Source of the DNA: a virus
Length of the DNA stretch: 30,787 nucleotides
Reading direction: 5' to 3' (one strand)
IMG/VR virus record: IMGVR_UViG_3300030099_001048
Span: 1-30,787 of that record
A program made the translations under genes and the position numbers. The notes beneath the pieces were generated by a model that was not told the DNA's origin, ran no database searches, and saw only the letters and a program-made list of their open reading frames with translations. Within the stretch, counting starts at the first letter, position 1; every line of letters begins with the position of its first letter. Shown piece by piece: positions 14,563 to 24,007 of this stretch.

Positions 14563-14648
14563 TATTTCTCGGTTTTATTTTCGTTAATACACTCTTCTTG
14601 CGTTTCGTATTCACATTCTTTTTCTAAGTTACATTTTGGACACGTCAT
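14562..14648 (-). CDS. Cys-rich microprotein, 28 residues
   Basis: ATG at 14648-14646 opens a 28-codon frame ending at TAA 14564-14562, which overlaps the next gene's ATG (TAATG). The product starts MTCPKCNLEKEC and has four Cys in 20 residues, a zinc-knuckle-like CPxC start resembling the CPECGHEF tail of the ParB-like protein of this genome. It is preceded by a TATTATATA element with the same spacing to ATG as three other genes. Coupling and cysteines make a real product plausible. Confidence 0.5.
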   Translation of the reverse strand: MTCPKCNLEKECEYETQEECINENKTEK

Positions 14649-14659
14649 ATTATATAATA
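14649..14659 (-). promoter_or_regulatory. TATTATATA element abutting the start at 14648
   Basis: On the minus strand TATTATATA, AT and then ATG. The gap to the start codon equals that of the elements at 11024, 24529 and 29538. It lies 23 bases after the tape measure stop, a plausible point for a new transcript toward protease, scaffold and capsid. Confidence 0.42.
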
Positions 14660-14683
14660 TTTATTTAGTTAATTTATTTGATT

Positions 14684-16570
14684 TTATAAAGTCGATTCTT
14701 TTCTAATTCCTTCTAACTGATTCTGTGAATCTGTCATCTCGTCTGTTACTACAAACGCTTTAACCGGCTCAGGCTTAATTGCTCCACCTAATTCGAATTT
14801 ACCGGACATCATACTTGGAGCGGGTGCTTGTGGTTGTGCGGTAGCCGGTGCACCACCTCCGCTTCCTCCTCCGGATTCGCCACCACCTCCTCCGGCACCT
14901 CCTCCTACATCTTGTTTTAATATTTTACGAACATTAGCTAATCCAGCTACTACAGCTGCGGCGGCAGCTGCTATACCTAAAGCGGGACCAACTATCGGTA
15001 TCGGTGCTAAAGCAGAAAAGGCTGCCGTTGCAGACTTAAAAGTTTCTATTGTAGCCATAGCTACTTGTAATTTTTTCTGTGCCTTCGCGTTTTTTATTCT
15101 GTCTTTTTCGGCTTTTTTATCTATTTTTTTCTGTTCTCGTTCCTTCGCTTTTTCTAATTCGACTGTACTTTTTCCGGCTTGCTTAGCTGCTTCGATTTGT
15201 TTATCATATCTATTATTTACAGACTCCGTTTCTTTTTCGTAATTTTCTTCTATTGCTTCGGCTTGAAAGTCTAAAGACGCTTGTAAATTTTCGGCTATTG
15301 CGTTAAGCATATCGAAAGCAATCTGCCTTTTAGCGTCTGCTATTTCCTTTGCTTTTGCTAATTCCTCTTCGTCGTATGCGTCATTTATTTCTTTTTCCTT
15401 AACTAAAAATTCCTCTTCTATTGCTAATGTATCGACTCCAGCTTTTCTTGCTAATTCTAATTTTGCGTCATAAGTTTGTCTTAATTCAGCAAGTTCTAAT
15501 TCTCTATTTGTTTTACCGACTAAAGCTAATTCGTTTTCTGCTTCTTGTAATTCTTTTGCTAAAGATACTGCGTTCGTTTTTTGCTCGGATAATTGACCAG
15601 TTATGGTTTCTTCTAATTCGAGCATAGAAACTTTTGCTTCTTGTAATGCTATATAATTCTCTTCACTCGCGTTTATATCATACTGCGCTTGTGCGTAATC
15701 TATTTGTTTTTGTATAGCGTCTCTTTGTAACTCTTGTTGTTGTGCAAGTATTTCGTTTAGTTTATTATTCGCTTCAATACGTTCCGCAAAGGTCTTAGTT
15801 TCGTCGTCTCTAATCTGTCTTTGTTCTTCCGCTTGTTTTAAAAAGTCCGCGTTTAATTTAGCAAATTCGACCGCAGCCCTGTTCGCTGCTTTTTCGCTTT
15901 CTACTAATGCCTTAGCTTGGTCGTATGTTGATTTCGTATAGTCTTTAACGGCTTCTACTGTATCTTTAATAGTTTCCTTAACTTGCTCAAAACTCCCGTC
16001 TACGCCCGTTATAACGTCAACTGATTCTTTTCCGGCTTCTTTTATAGTGTCAAACGCTGCCGAAAATTCGCCTTTTATTAATTGACCAAAAGCTTTTCCT
16101 ACAAGTCCAAGAACTTCTTTTAATTGATTAAATCGGTCAATAATACCTTCTTTAATAGCGTCGCGCATTTCCTTAATTTTCTCAACAGGATTTTCAAATA
16201 GTTCTTTAAAGAATCCTGTAACTGCTCCAACGTTACTTTGTATAAACTTAAACAGATCGTTAAACGCTATACTAACCATTTCTGTCGCTACTCGGAATCC
16301 GTCTAGTACAGTTTGATTTTTACTTGCGACCTCTTGGAAGGCTTCAAATGCCTTATTTATTATAAAGATTATACCACTAGCTTTTGCTAAAGTTCCGAAC
16401 CCTACGGCTAATTTCTTGACGCCTCCTGACGCCTTTTTCATACCGCCGTCTACTTTGTCTGTGGCTTGTGCGAGGTCTTCTGTCTTTTTCGCTGCCTTAT
16501 CTATTCCGTCTGCTACGTCTCCAATATTAGACTTAATTATTGCTTCTATTATTTCTTGCTTTGTTGCCAT
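14684..16570 (-). CDS. Tape measure protein
   Basis: The 628-residue product shows the usual plan of a tail tape measure: a helical Ala/Lys-rich N-terminus, hydrophobic patches (about 50-110, including LAKASGIIFIINKAFEAF and NVGAVTGFFKELF), long charged coiled coils (about 200-480), a membrane-active stretch (about 520-560, LAPIPIVGPALGIAAAAAAV), a Gly-rich linker, and a C-terminal FVVTDEMTDSQNQLEGIRK motif that I recall from Bacteroidota tape measures. At roughly 1.5 angstroms per residue it predicts a tail near 90-95 nm. It sits downstream of the tail-tip genes, not upstream as in lambda. Confidence 0.87.
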   Translation of the reverse strand: MATKQEIIEAIIKSNIGDVADGIDKAAKKTEDLAQATDKVDGGMKKASGGVKKLAVGFGTLAKASGIIFIINKAFEAFQEVASKNQTVLDGFRVATEMVSIAFNDLFKFIQSNVGAVTGFFKELFENPVEKIKEMRDAIKEGIIDRFNQLKEVLGLVGKAFGQLIKGEFSAAFDTIKEAGKESVDVITGVDGSFEQVKETIKDTVEAVKDYTKSTYDQAKALVESEKAANRAAVEFAKLNADFLKQAEEQRQIRDDETKTFAERIEANNKLNEILAQQQELQRDAIQKQIDYAQAQYDINASEENYIALQEAKVSMLELEETITGQLSEQKTNAVSLAKELQEAENELALVGKTNRELELAELRQTYDAKLELARKAGVDTLAIEEEFLVKEKEINDAYDEEELAKAKEIADAKRQIAFDMLNAIAENLQASLDFQAEAIEENYEKETESVNNRYDKQIEAAKQAGKSTVELEKAKEREQKKIDKKAEKDRIKNAKAQKKLQVAMATIETFKSATAAFSALAPIPIVGPALGIAAAAAAVVAGLANVRKILKQDVGGGAGGGGGESGGGSGGGAPATAQPQAPAPSMMSGKFELGGAIKPEPVKAFVVTDEMTDSQNQLEGIRKESTL

Positions 16571-16571
16571 A

Positions 16572-17462
16572 TTATTCGTCTATAAAATCTGTATTTAGTG
16601 ATATTATTTCGTGTAAATAAACAACCGCACTCCATACGTTATTAATATTATTTCTATCTGTACATTGTACTGTTATCGACTTAACGTCCGAAGTCGAACT
16701 ATCGACTAATGTAGTCGTTCCGTTTACTCCTTGTCTTGCTATATTACGTGTAAAAGCGGTTGTAAAAGTCATACTATAATCATTAGCAATTCTTACACAA
16801 CCTTTTAAATTTCGATAACTAAAGTTTCCGGCAGTACCGGATGCTCCACCTAATTCTAATCTTGTAATATAAACTTCATATCCTAAAATAGTATTGTTTT
16901 TTACATTTATAAAACTACTTCCATCTCCGCATATAGTTAATTTAGTAGCAGTATTATCTGTTGTTATTCCGGATAAATGTATTACAGACATTTGTCTTTG
17001 TGTTGATAAGGTTATCGCCTCTTCGTCTTCACCTATAATTAACTCATTAACTCCACCGCCAATTAAAGTTTCGCTTTGTCTTATTACGTTTCCTTTTTGA
17101 CCAAGTACTGTGCAATTACTTACGGCAGTATCTATAATATGTCCTTCGCCGTTTAATAATGCGTTTTTAGTTGTCCCTAGAACTGTGTTTACGTCTCCGT
17201 TTACTGTTATATTTTTTGTTGTGTTTCCTATATTATTACGAACGCCATTTATTCTTGAACTTTGATTGTCAAACTCGCTATTTAGTGACGCTACAAATAC
17301 TTGATTAATTCGACAAGTTCCAGAAAAAGTATCGTATGTATATCCGTATGCTTCACAAACTCTTTGATTCGCAAAAAGCCCTGTATTAACTCCGTCGGTA
17401 AATGTAACTATTCCTGTCTCATCTATTTTATGCGGTTCTATATTAGATATTCTGTTCGGCAT
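16572..17462 (-). CDS. Tail fibre or receptor-binding protein candidate
   Basis: The 296-residue product has a short N-terminal module (IVTFTDGVNTGLFANQRVCE), a trimeric-adhesin-like linker (QSSRINGVRNNIGNTTKNIT), then short strand-turn repeats in Asn/Gly/Val (TVLGTTKNALLNGEGHII, LIGGGVNELIIGEDEE) typical of beta-helical or adhesin head regions. The end is beta-rich. It lies between the tail-tip genes and the tape measure, where a host-recognition protein is expected. Start overlaps the previous stop by one base. Receptor unknown. Confidence 0.66.
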   Translation of the reverse strand: MPNRISNIEPHKIDETGIVTFTDGVNTGLFANQRVCEAYGYTYDTFSGTCRINQVFVASLNSEFDNQSSRINGVRNNIGNTTKNITVNGDVNTVLGTTKNALLNGEGHIIDTAVSNCTVLGQKGNVIRQSETLIGGGVNELIIGEDEEAITLSTQRQMSVIHLSGITTDNTATKLTICGDGSSFINVKNNTILGYEVYITRLELGGASGTAGNFSYRNLKGCVRIANDYSMTFTTAFTRNIARQGVNGTTTLVDSSTSDVKSITVQCTDRNNINNVWSAVVYLHEIISLNTDFIDE

Positions 17463-20317
17463 TATGGTATTAATATTAGTTCGACTTTACTTAATTGTCT
17501 TGGTTTATAGTTTATTTTACTCACTCTAAAGACTCGATTTTTAATTCTTATTCTGTCATTAAATTTAAAATTCACAATATCTTGTGCAGTTAATAAAATA
17601 TTTATACTCATTTTTCTAGTGTTCGGGTTGTATAGTTCATAATAATAATTCTGATAATGTCTAGAATATAAGTTATCAACCGGAGGGACACCGATACCTA
17701 TTAATTGACACGGACCAAAGTTTAAGTCTCTATCTGCAAAAGTAGACGGATAATTATTAACGTGTGAAAATATACAATAATGGTCTTGATTTACTCCGCT
17801 AGAACCATTTTGAAATGGTATATAGTAAGTAACTCCGGACGGCATAGGTGTACCATTTCCGGCAGGATTAAAAGTGCTTCCTGTGTCTCCTGTTACGTCG
17901 TATAAGATTCGAGGTTTATTTGCCATACCTTCGAATTGTGTTGCGTCTGCATTAGCTTTATAAATCTGCGGACCAATCCAATCCGGTATCGACGCGAAAT
18001 GTGGTTTTACTATTGTAGCTGCAAAAGGTTTTGCTTCGACTTTTGTTTCGCCTTTTACCTGTGTATAATCCGGAACAGTATATTCTAGACTTCCGTATAA
18101 ATATCCGTTTGTAGCTGACTTATATACACCGAAAGGATAATCGCTGTCTTCTGTATATTGAAATGTAGTCTTAGATTTTAAGTCCATAGGTTTTAATTTA
18201 AACTCCTTAGAGTCAACCTTATCCGTCCAATCGTACTCTCTTATACTCTTATTACCTTCGCCAAAAATATCGTCATACGGCTCTATAATTAGATTTCTGG
18301 AATCATTAGGGTCTTGTAAGGTTACAAGATTAAACATAGTAATAAGTCCCTTAAAGAAGTCCCATTGCTTTAATTTACCGCGTTCTGTATTCATTAGAGT
18401 TCCTCCGATTATAGTCGTACCCGTAACAGTACCTTCTATTCTACTTGACGATTGTAATTCTGCTCCGTCCGAACCGGCGTTTGTAATAACCACTTGTACT
18501 CGTATTTGTGAGTTTATGGCTATTGTATTTGATGTGGGAATACTAACTACTGCCGTCCTTATTCCTTGTGGTGGAATACTAATAGATGTAAAAGCTAAAA
18601 TAGTTGGCGTTCCAGTTTGTACCCACATAACTAATGCGTTTTGTGTATTTAAAAAAGAACTTCCGGTTCTAAGGTTTTTTAACACAATAGTTGCCGTTAA
18701 ATTATAGGTCATATTACCTGCCGGTGCTGTAAATACTCCGGTTGTAGTATTATAACCTGCGCTTAAAAATGTATTATTATCTGACAAGACCGCAGTACTC
18801 CCACCTCCCGTTCCGAACACTTGACCACTATCGCTCGAGTTATCGACTCTTCCTAAGACGCCACGCTCTGCCCAATTTATTTCTTTACCCCAATTATAAT
18901 CAACAAATAAACGCTCGAAATATGCGCTATCAAAAAAATTAGATGTAAAGGTAAATCCGTGTCTTTGAAATATCTTCTGTACTAAATATTTGACTTTTAT
19001 AAAAGGTCTAAACATCGTTTGTAGACGCGCTATATAAGGTTGATTAAGGTTTGCCGTATTTCCGCTTGATATATATATCGGGTCTACATTAGTTAAAAAT
19101 TCTCCAATCTGTCCGTTCCAATTACAATTCGGATATTTTAGTACGTTAGTAGTCGTGTCTCCTAAATTACCTGCAAAACTATTTGCTCCTATTGGATTAA
19201 TTAACGGAAGCTGACCATTCCAAGAGTTAAATATATTGCCTTTATTATAGACGTGTGATAATTCGTCTAAGTCTATATGTGCCATAGTTTCGGCTTTCAT
19301 AAGAGACGCTAAAGCGACGGAATCGCTATACAAATTAACATTATAAGAGTATTCGTTATCTTTATATGTTATGTCTATTAGTCGCATATAGCCACTAAAT
19401 ATAACGTGTCCGTCTTCCTTATATACCGCTCTAGTTTGTCGATATACGTTAAACACAGGGACGTTTAAAGAGTTTCTAGTGACGTCAAAAAGGTTCTCGA
19501 ATATTTCGTTATTATGTTTTGTCGCAGGTAGCTTAAACGCTTTACTGTAGCTTTGTTGTTTTTCTGAAGCATTTTGAAAAGTATCGACGCTTAATGTCAA
19601 AGGTATTTCCTCTTCGTTGTATAGATCTGCTATTTTTTGTCCGTCTTCCTTACCTATTACAGTCGCCTTTCTACAAATAATTTCATTTATAAATAATATT
19701 TTACTTCCTATGTTCGGATTATTAGTACTGGCATAAGTTAAGTTAAAAACTTCTGTCGTATTTTGAGCCGTAAAATATACAGGCGTAGTCATACCGGCTT
19801 GTGTTGTATCTATTAATTGAAATCCGGCTGAACCGCCACCACAGGGAGGTATTCCTGTCAACATACCGGCGTTATTAACTCCGAAAAACATAAGGTTAAA
19901 ATTCGTATTATGTGGTTGTGGTACGGCTACATCTAAAACGACTTCGTAAGTTTGACCTATTGTTAATCCTGTGAGTCTTTGATAACAACCGGAAACGTTT
20001 ATTCCGTTTACACCACCGCCATAGAACCCTAATAAAAGTTGTATAGGAGTCGTAACTAAATTTATTTGTGTAAAAGGAAATTGAAAAACAACGCCTCCGT
20101 TTGATGTACTAGAATAAAAAGACCAATTATTATTTGCCGGACTAGAATTTAAAGCAACCTCCGGTACACCCGGAAAAGGTAATGTAGTTACTTGACTACC
20201 AGGTGTTATACCGGTTTGAAATATATTAGCGTCAGCTAATTCGTTTAAACTAACAGGACCAGTAGTAGCGGTATAACCATTATAGTATTGCGGATATAAA
20301 GTTAATTGTATTGACAT
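17462..20317 (-). CDS. Large tail-tip/baseplate protein, 951 residues
   Basis: The largest gene in the genome. Residues about 1-210 form a beta-rich module with GLTIGQTYEVVLDVAVP, similar to carbohydrate-binding jelly-roll domains. About 230-330 includes LTLSVDTFQNASEKQQSYSK AFKLP (split here), which I recall from tail proteins of Bacteroidota phages and which opens a hub-like region. The last ~80 residues (LLTAQDIVNFKFNDRIRIKN, FRVSKINYKP) look like a phage tail-hub ending. It likely builds the tail tip and contacts the cell surface. It overlaps both neighbours by one base. Confidence 0.7.
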   Translation of the reverse strand: MSIQLTLYPQYYNGYTATTGPVSLNELADANIFQTGITPGSQVTTLPFPGVPEVALNSSPANNNWSFYSSTSNGGVVFQFPFTQINLVTTPIQLLLGFYGGGVNGINVSGCYQRLTGLTIGQTYEVVLDVAVPQPHNTNFNLMFFGVNNAGMLTGIPPCGGGSAGFQLIDTTQAGMTTPVYFTAQNTTEVFNLTYASTNNPNIGSKILFINEIICRKATVIGKEDGQKIADLYNEEEIPLTLSVDTFQNASEKQQSYSKAFKLPATKHNNEIFENLFDVTRNSLNVPVFNVYRQTRAVYKEDGHVIFSGYMRLIDITYKDNEYSYNVNLYSDSVALASLMKAETMAHIDLDELSHVYNKGNIFNSWNGQLPLINPIGANSFAGNLGDTTTNVLKYPNCNWNGQIGEFLTNVDPIYISSGNTANLNQPYIARLQTMFRPFIKVKYLVQKIFQRHGFTFTSNFFDSAYFERLFVDYNWGKEINWAERGVLGRVDNSSDSGQVFGTGGGSTAVLSDNNTFLSAGYNTTTGVFTAPAGNMTYNLTATIVLKNLRTGSSFLNTQNALVMWVQTGTPTILAFTSISIPPQGIRTAVVSIPTSNTIAINSQIRVQVVITNAGSDGAELQSSSRIEGTVTGTTIIGGTLMNTERGKLKQWDFFKGLITMFNLVTLQDPNDSRNLIIEPYDDIFGEGNKSIREYDWTDKVDSKEFKLKPMDLKSKTTFQYTEDSDYPFGVYKSATNGYLYGSLEYTVPDYTQVKGETKVEAKPFAATIVKPHFASIPDWIGPQIYKANADATQFEGMANKPRILYDVTGDTGSTFNPAGNGTPMPSGVTYYIPFQNGSSGVNQDHYCIFSHVNNYPSTFADRDLNFGPCQLIGIGVPPVDNLYSRHYQNYYYELYNPNTRKMSINILLTAQDIVNFKFNDRIRIKNRVFRVSKINYKPRQLSKVELILIP

Positions 20318-21816
20318 TACGCTCCTTGTGATTTTATTTTATAAGACTTTTCTATTTGAAAAGAGTATTGTATTAATTTATCGTTTACTCTATTTTTCTT
20401 TGTAAAACTATTTGTTATTAATTTAACCGGTTCTGTGAATCTATTTATAACCTGCGTCGAACCTACTTTGATACTAAAAAAAGGTTTTACAATCATAACT
20501 TCGTTAGAAGTAAATAACTGTTCGAACCATACCGCGTCTTCCTCGCTTACAAAATCTGTATTAAGTGTAATCTTTTCTGTTGTTTCAGTTTTATATGTTT
20601 TACTTCCTCCTTTGTTTATAGCTACATTATATGTAGCGCTATTCCAAGTCCCTTTTAATTTATGATAATCGACTCTTTTAGCTTCGAGTGTTTTAACGCT
20701 TTTTTTCATAAAGGTATAATAGTCCCAAGCGCCGTATTTGTTTAACCACGCTAATCTAATCGGCTCATATAAGCAATCTCGTATTATATTAATAGTGTAT
20801 ATTTTAGAACAAGGTACTGAGTCAGACGAAAAAGCTTGTATTGTATAATAATCGGTTGCGCTCATATTTGCTCTAAAAGATTCGTTTGCAGTTTGTTGAT
20901 TAGCCGGATAACCGCCATAAAACAAGAATCTACATTTTGCTTGTAGAACTTGTGGACTATTTGTAGGTTGGTCAATCAGAATATTCCTTCCGCTCCAACC
21001 TCCGTTATTTTGATTATTAACAACCTCGTAAGAATTAATTAAATTTCCAGACCCTATTTCATATTGCTTTACTTCTATATGCTGTATTCCTTTTGACGAA
21101 CTTATTGCGTTAGTATCAAAACTATCTTTTGCTGAAACTAATCCATTAAAAAATGCAAAGGTTCCGTAGTCTTCGAGTCTAGCATATAATTGAGTAGGCT
21201 TGTCGCTTAAAAACTTTCTTGCACTTGTGCTAAATATGTAATTGAATCCGGCTAAATTATATCCATAATTTGGCGATAAAGTACTCGAATATTGTAGTTG
21301 GTCTGTTTCGTATAAAACGCCGTTATATATTAGACATCTATTAGGTTGTGCATACATTCCGTTTTCAGCAATAGCATTAGGATTATTAGGGTCTGCACCT
21401 AAAAATTCTATTGTGAATCCTACCATAAAATATTTGACCGGCTCTTCGCCTAAAGCATAATCGTCAATATGATGTATAGCGTGATATCCGGTAGTTTCGT
21501 CATAAGGTATAGTACTAAATGTAGACGCACTAGCGGGTGTGTTAGACAATACTCCATTACGTTGCGGTAGTACATAGTTTTCTAATACGGGACCAAAATC
21601 AAATATTGCTACACCTTTATTGTTTGGCGTAGACGAATAACTTGAGGAATGTATAACGTCTGTAAAATTAGCGTTTTTAGATATTATAACTAATGCATTT
21701 ATTTTTACTAAGTCGTTATTAAAAACTATTCCTGTATTTTCTGAGACTACATATATTACTTCTTGACCGGCTGCTAATGTTCTATAAGCGGGTTCTTGTT
21801 CTATTACTAATGCCAT
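20317..21816 (-). CDS. Tail protein, 499 residues (distal-tail candidate)
   Basis: A beta-rich protein with N-terminal strands (TLAAGQEVIYVVSENTGIVF), a region with FDFGPVLENYVLPQ, and a C-terminal domain around WLNKYGAWDYYTFMKKSVKT. That WLNKxGxWDYYxF segment is familiar to me from flavophage tail proteins encoded just before the large tip protein. It probably forms the ring that joins the tail tube to the tip. No enzymatic motif. It starts two bases before the end of the gp10-like gene spacing and is coupled to the next gene by TAATG. Confidence 0.66.
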   Translation of the reverse strand: MALVIEQEPAYRTLAAGQEVIYVVSENTGIVFNNDLVKINALVIISKNANFTDVIHSSSYSSTPNNKGVAIFDFGPVLENYVLPQRNGVLSNTPASASTFSTIPYDETTGYHAIHHIDDYALGEEPVKYFMVGFTIEFLGADPNNPNAIAENGMYAQPNRCLIYNGVLYETDQLQYSSTLSPNYGYNLAGFNYIFSTSARKFLSDKPTQLYARLEDYGTFAFFNGLVSAKDSFDTNAISSSKGIQHIEVKQYEIGSGNLINSYEVVNNQNNGGWSGRNILIDQPTNSPQVLQAKCRFLFYGGYPANQQTANESFRANMSATDYYTIQAFSSDSVPCSKIYTINIIRDCLYEPIRLAWLNKYGAWDYYTFMKKSVKTLEAKRVDYHKLKGTWNSATYNVAINKGGSKTYKTETTEKITLNTDFVSEEDAVWFEQLFTSNEVMIVKPFFSIKVGSTQVINRFTEPVKLITNSFTKKNRVNDKLIQYSFQIEKSYKIKSQGA

Positions 21817-21817
21817 A

Positions 21818-22336
21818 TTATGTTTTTACTTTAGTCCAACCTTTAATTATATCCTCCTTTAGTGCGTTCATCATATTTAATCCGAATGCGTCCATAGCGA
21901 TTCCTAAAGGTTTTTGGAAGAAACTCAAAGACTTTAGTCCGTCTCTTTTAATTTTACGACCAATAAGATATGCTAGAGACATATTAGATATGTAACGTCC
22001 GGTCTTTGGGTCTCTTCCTTTTATTCTTTTTTTACTAATCCATTTACTTAATATATCCGGTGGAGGTTGTTTACCTCTAAACTTGTACGGACTTTCAACA
22101 TTACGCCCGTCATACGTTCTATAATTTTGTATTTGTTTATTTCCGGAAACTCCTTTGTCTACATACCTACCATAATCTGCCATACGAAACTCGACTTCAA
22201 ATCCTTCTGCCGTTTTTTGTACTCGAAACTTAATCGACTTAGCTAGATCTGTTCCTTTGACGTTTGCCTTCGCTTCTTTTCGTACATATAAAGCAAAGCT
22301 TCTAAGGTACTTTTGTATGGCGGTCATTTCTGCCAT
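21818..22336 (-). CDS. HK97 gp10-like tail-completion/neck protein
   Basis: I choose ATG 22336-22334, which shares its A with the preceding TAA (TAATG). The frame runs open to 22369, but the extra residues are Cys/Ile-rich and unlike the rest. The 172-residue product has a basic helical N-terminus, strands (SIKFRVQKTAEGFEVEFRMA) and the core DYGRYVDKGVSG, a pattern of HK97 gp10-like proteins (Y-x-x-F/Y-V-x-x-G). These proteins act in the head-tail joint. A short basic segment (KWISKKRIKGRDPKTGRYIS) follows. Confidence 0.76.
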   Translation of the reverse strand: MAEMTAIQKYLRSFALYVRKEAKANVKGTDLAKSIKFRVQKTAEGFEVEFRMADYGRYVDKGVSGNKQIQNYRTYDGRNVESPYKFRGKQPPPDILSKWISKKRIKGRDPKTGRYISNMSLAYLIGRKIKRDGLKSLSFFQKPLGIAMDAFGLNMMNALKEDIIKGWTKVKT

Positions 22337-22797
22337 TACGATAATGCAACAAATAATTCTACTTGACAATCTGTTGACGCAGCCGGTTTAACTATTAAAG
22401 ACGATATATCTTTAAATGACTCAAAAGTCGGTACGGAAGTTTCTCCGTCTATTGCCGTTGCTAATGCGTCTTCTCCTGCAAATATTATAAAAGACCCACC
22501 CGGTCTTATAGAAACTTGCGGACATATATTTGTAACACATCTAATTCCTAGAAATATAGTGTCAGTAGTACTTAAATTTGTAACTCTTATATATTTTGTA
22601 TTCTCGACATCTATCGCACCCGCCGAAGAATGATTAGACGTACCAAAAACACCGATAGTTGTAAGTTGTCCTTGTGTGCAAGATACTACTCTTTCTGTTA
22701 CGTCATTTATTCCGTCTGTTGATATTACGTTAGTCGAACCTCTTTGCGTACCATTTAAGGTAAGTTGTTCGATAACTGTAGTTGTTAATGTAGCCAT
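22336..22797 (-). CDS. Predicted virion protein, 153 residues
   Basis: A Ser/Thr-rich beta protein with four or five Cys. The segment KYIRVTNLSTTDTIFLGIRC and the following VSIRPGGSFIIFAGED read like a small beta-sandwich (V-T-N-L-S followed by a PGG turn), common in neck, decoration or tail-tube-like proteins. It stands between the gp10-like gene and the 134-residue gene. A role at the neck or tail is inferred from position; it could also be an alternative tail tube candidate. Confidence 0.62.
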   Translation of the reverse strand: MATLTTTVIEQLTLNGTQRGSTNVISTDGINDVTERVVSCTQGQLTTIGVFGTSNHSSAGAIDVENTKYIRVTNLSTTDTIFLGIRCVTNICPQVSIRPGGSFIIFAGEDALATAIDGETSVPTFESFKDISSLIVKPAASTDCQVELFVALS

Positions 22798-22799
22798 AA

Positions 22800-23204
22800 T
22801 TATTTTTTATTTTTATCTATTTGTTTTAATTTACTAATTGCCCAATTTATACCGCTTGAACCCCCCCAAGCGTCCCACATTAGACCTCCGCAACCTTCCG
22901 AGTAGGGTACGTCCTTATGTTGTTGATGTCGCTTAAAACTCGCCATACGCGATATTGTGTCTCTTGATATCTTTTCCCTTCTTGCTAATTGTCCGGCTCT
23001 AGTCCAACCGACACGCGTACCGCAAGACGTTCCGTTCTCTTCCTTATATTTTATTGCCCTTTTTGCGTTATTAGACGCGCCTTTTGGATAGTCATTATAA
23101 GACTCTAAGTTAATACTTATCTCATCTAACATCTCTAAAACGTCGTCATAACTTAAATTCGTATTTTTATCTTTGGCGGTATTATCTGTATCTCTATTAT
23201 CCAT
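22800..23204 (-). CDS. Stand-alone copy of a phage head-protease-associated domain
   Basis: The 134-residue product has an acidic N-terminus, then a domain I recognise from the C-terminal ends of many prohead proteases and other head proteins: YPKGASNNAKRAIKYKEENG, CGTRVGWTRAGQLARREKIS, RMASFKRHQQHKDVPY, and GCGGLMWDAWGG with a final helix INWAISKLKQID. The domain's biochemical role is not known to me. Here it is a separate gene among tail genes, more than 9 kb from the XkdF-like protease. All conserved residues appear intact. Confidence 0.72.
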   Translation of the reverse strand: MDNRDTDNTAKDKNTNLSYDDVLEMLDEISINLESYNDYPKGASNNAKRAIKYKEENGTSCGTRVGWTRAGQLARREKISRDTISRMASFKRHQQHKDVPYSEGCGGLMWDAWGGSSGINWAISKLKQIDKNKK

Positions 23205-23220
23205 ATTTTAAATTTAAACA

Positions 23221-23754
23221 TTATTGTACAATCGGTCTGTTGTCTACCGGTATTTCACAAGTTTGGAAATCGTACTGCGCTATTACGGGCAAACTAAATA
23301 CCCACCCCGTTACTTCTTGGTCGAACCTTTCTTGAAACGGCTCAATATTAAATTCTCCTTCTGCAAATATTACAGGTTCGTTAATATCTAATGGGTCTAC
23401 TTCGCTTTGCCAACCGGAATGTCTTAACATACCTATTATATCTGTACAGATTTGTAAACATTCACTAAGTACCTCTTGATTATTACTAAGGTTTGTAGCT
23501 GATATATAATTACTAGATTTCCAATTACTCTTTTCGCTTACTAAGTCCATAATAAATATCTGGAAATTATAAGTTAATGTACTTGGTCCCGTCTGTACGT
23601 TTACAGGGTTTATATGCATAAGCGGATATTTAGTATTCTTGTTCAGATCTATTTCCCATATATCGCCACTCGTAGTAGTCTGTATAATATTATGCGCGTT
23701 TCCTAGCTTTTTAAGTGTGTCAATAATATTATTATAAGTCTTATTGTGTATCAT
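23221..23754 (-). CDS. Tail terminator-like protein candidate, 177 residues
   Basis: The sequence shows an N-terminal helix (YNNIIDTLKKLGNAHNIIQT), then strands (YPLMHINPVNVQTGPSTLTY NFQIFIMDL, split here), a helix (EVLSECLQICTDIIGMLR) and an ending with VTGWVFSLPV. This alpha-beta layout, with W-x-F near the C-terminus, fits minor tail or tail-terminator proteins in Bacteroidota phages. Its start overlaps the frameshifted chaperone frame by 14 bases. The family name is uncertain. Confidence 0.6.
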   Translation of the reverse strand: MIHNKTYNNIIDTLKKLGNAHNIIQTTTSGDIWEIDLNKNTKYPLMHINPVNVQTGPSTLTYNFQIFIMDLVSEKSNWKSSNYISATNLSNNQEVLSECLQICTDIIGMLRHSGWQSEVDPLDINEPVIFAEGEFNIEPFQERFDQEVTGWVFSLPVIAQYDFQTCEIPVDNRPIVQ

Positions 23755-24007
23755 CTTCTAAGTTTACTTGTTTCTGTAAGTTTAAATCGGTCTCGTAAGA
23801 TAACCAAGTTAAACATTCTAATAATGGCAATTTAGTTATCCTGTCGAGGTTTACTATTTCGCCGTTTGTCAATCTATACATTACTCCGAACCACCCCCAT
23901 TTTTCTGCGAATCCTTCGTCCGGAAGTCTTTTACTTGAGACATCTTGCGAATCCGCTCCATTAAATATGATGGCAAAATCGTCAATAATTCGTTGGCGAA
24001 AGTCCAA
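23741..24007 (-). CDS. Downstream frame of tail-assembly chaperone, expressed by -1 frameshift
   Basis: This frame has no ATG at its head; it opens at TTG 24007-24005, exactly on the 3' edge of the T9 run of the upstream gene and in its -1 frame. It encodes KWGWFGVMYRLTNGEIVNLD and ITKLPLLECLTWLSYE, a KxGWxxxxYxLxxGDI-like motif I recall from the second half of flavophage tail genes. Slipping at T_TTT_TTT would fuse it to the first 174 residues of the upstream protein, giving a 262-residue product like lambda gpGT. A homopolymer length error could mimic this. Confidence 0.72.
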   Translation of the reverse strand: MDFRQRIIDDFAIIFNGADSQDVSSKRLPDEGFAEKWGWFGVMYRLTNGEIVNLDRITKLPLLECLTWLSYETDLNLQKQVNLEDDTQ

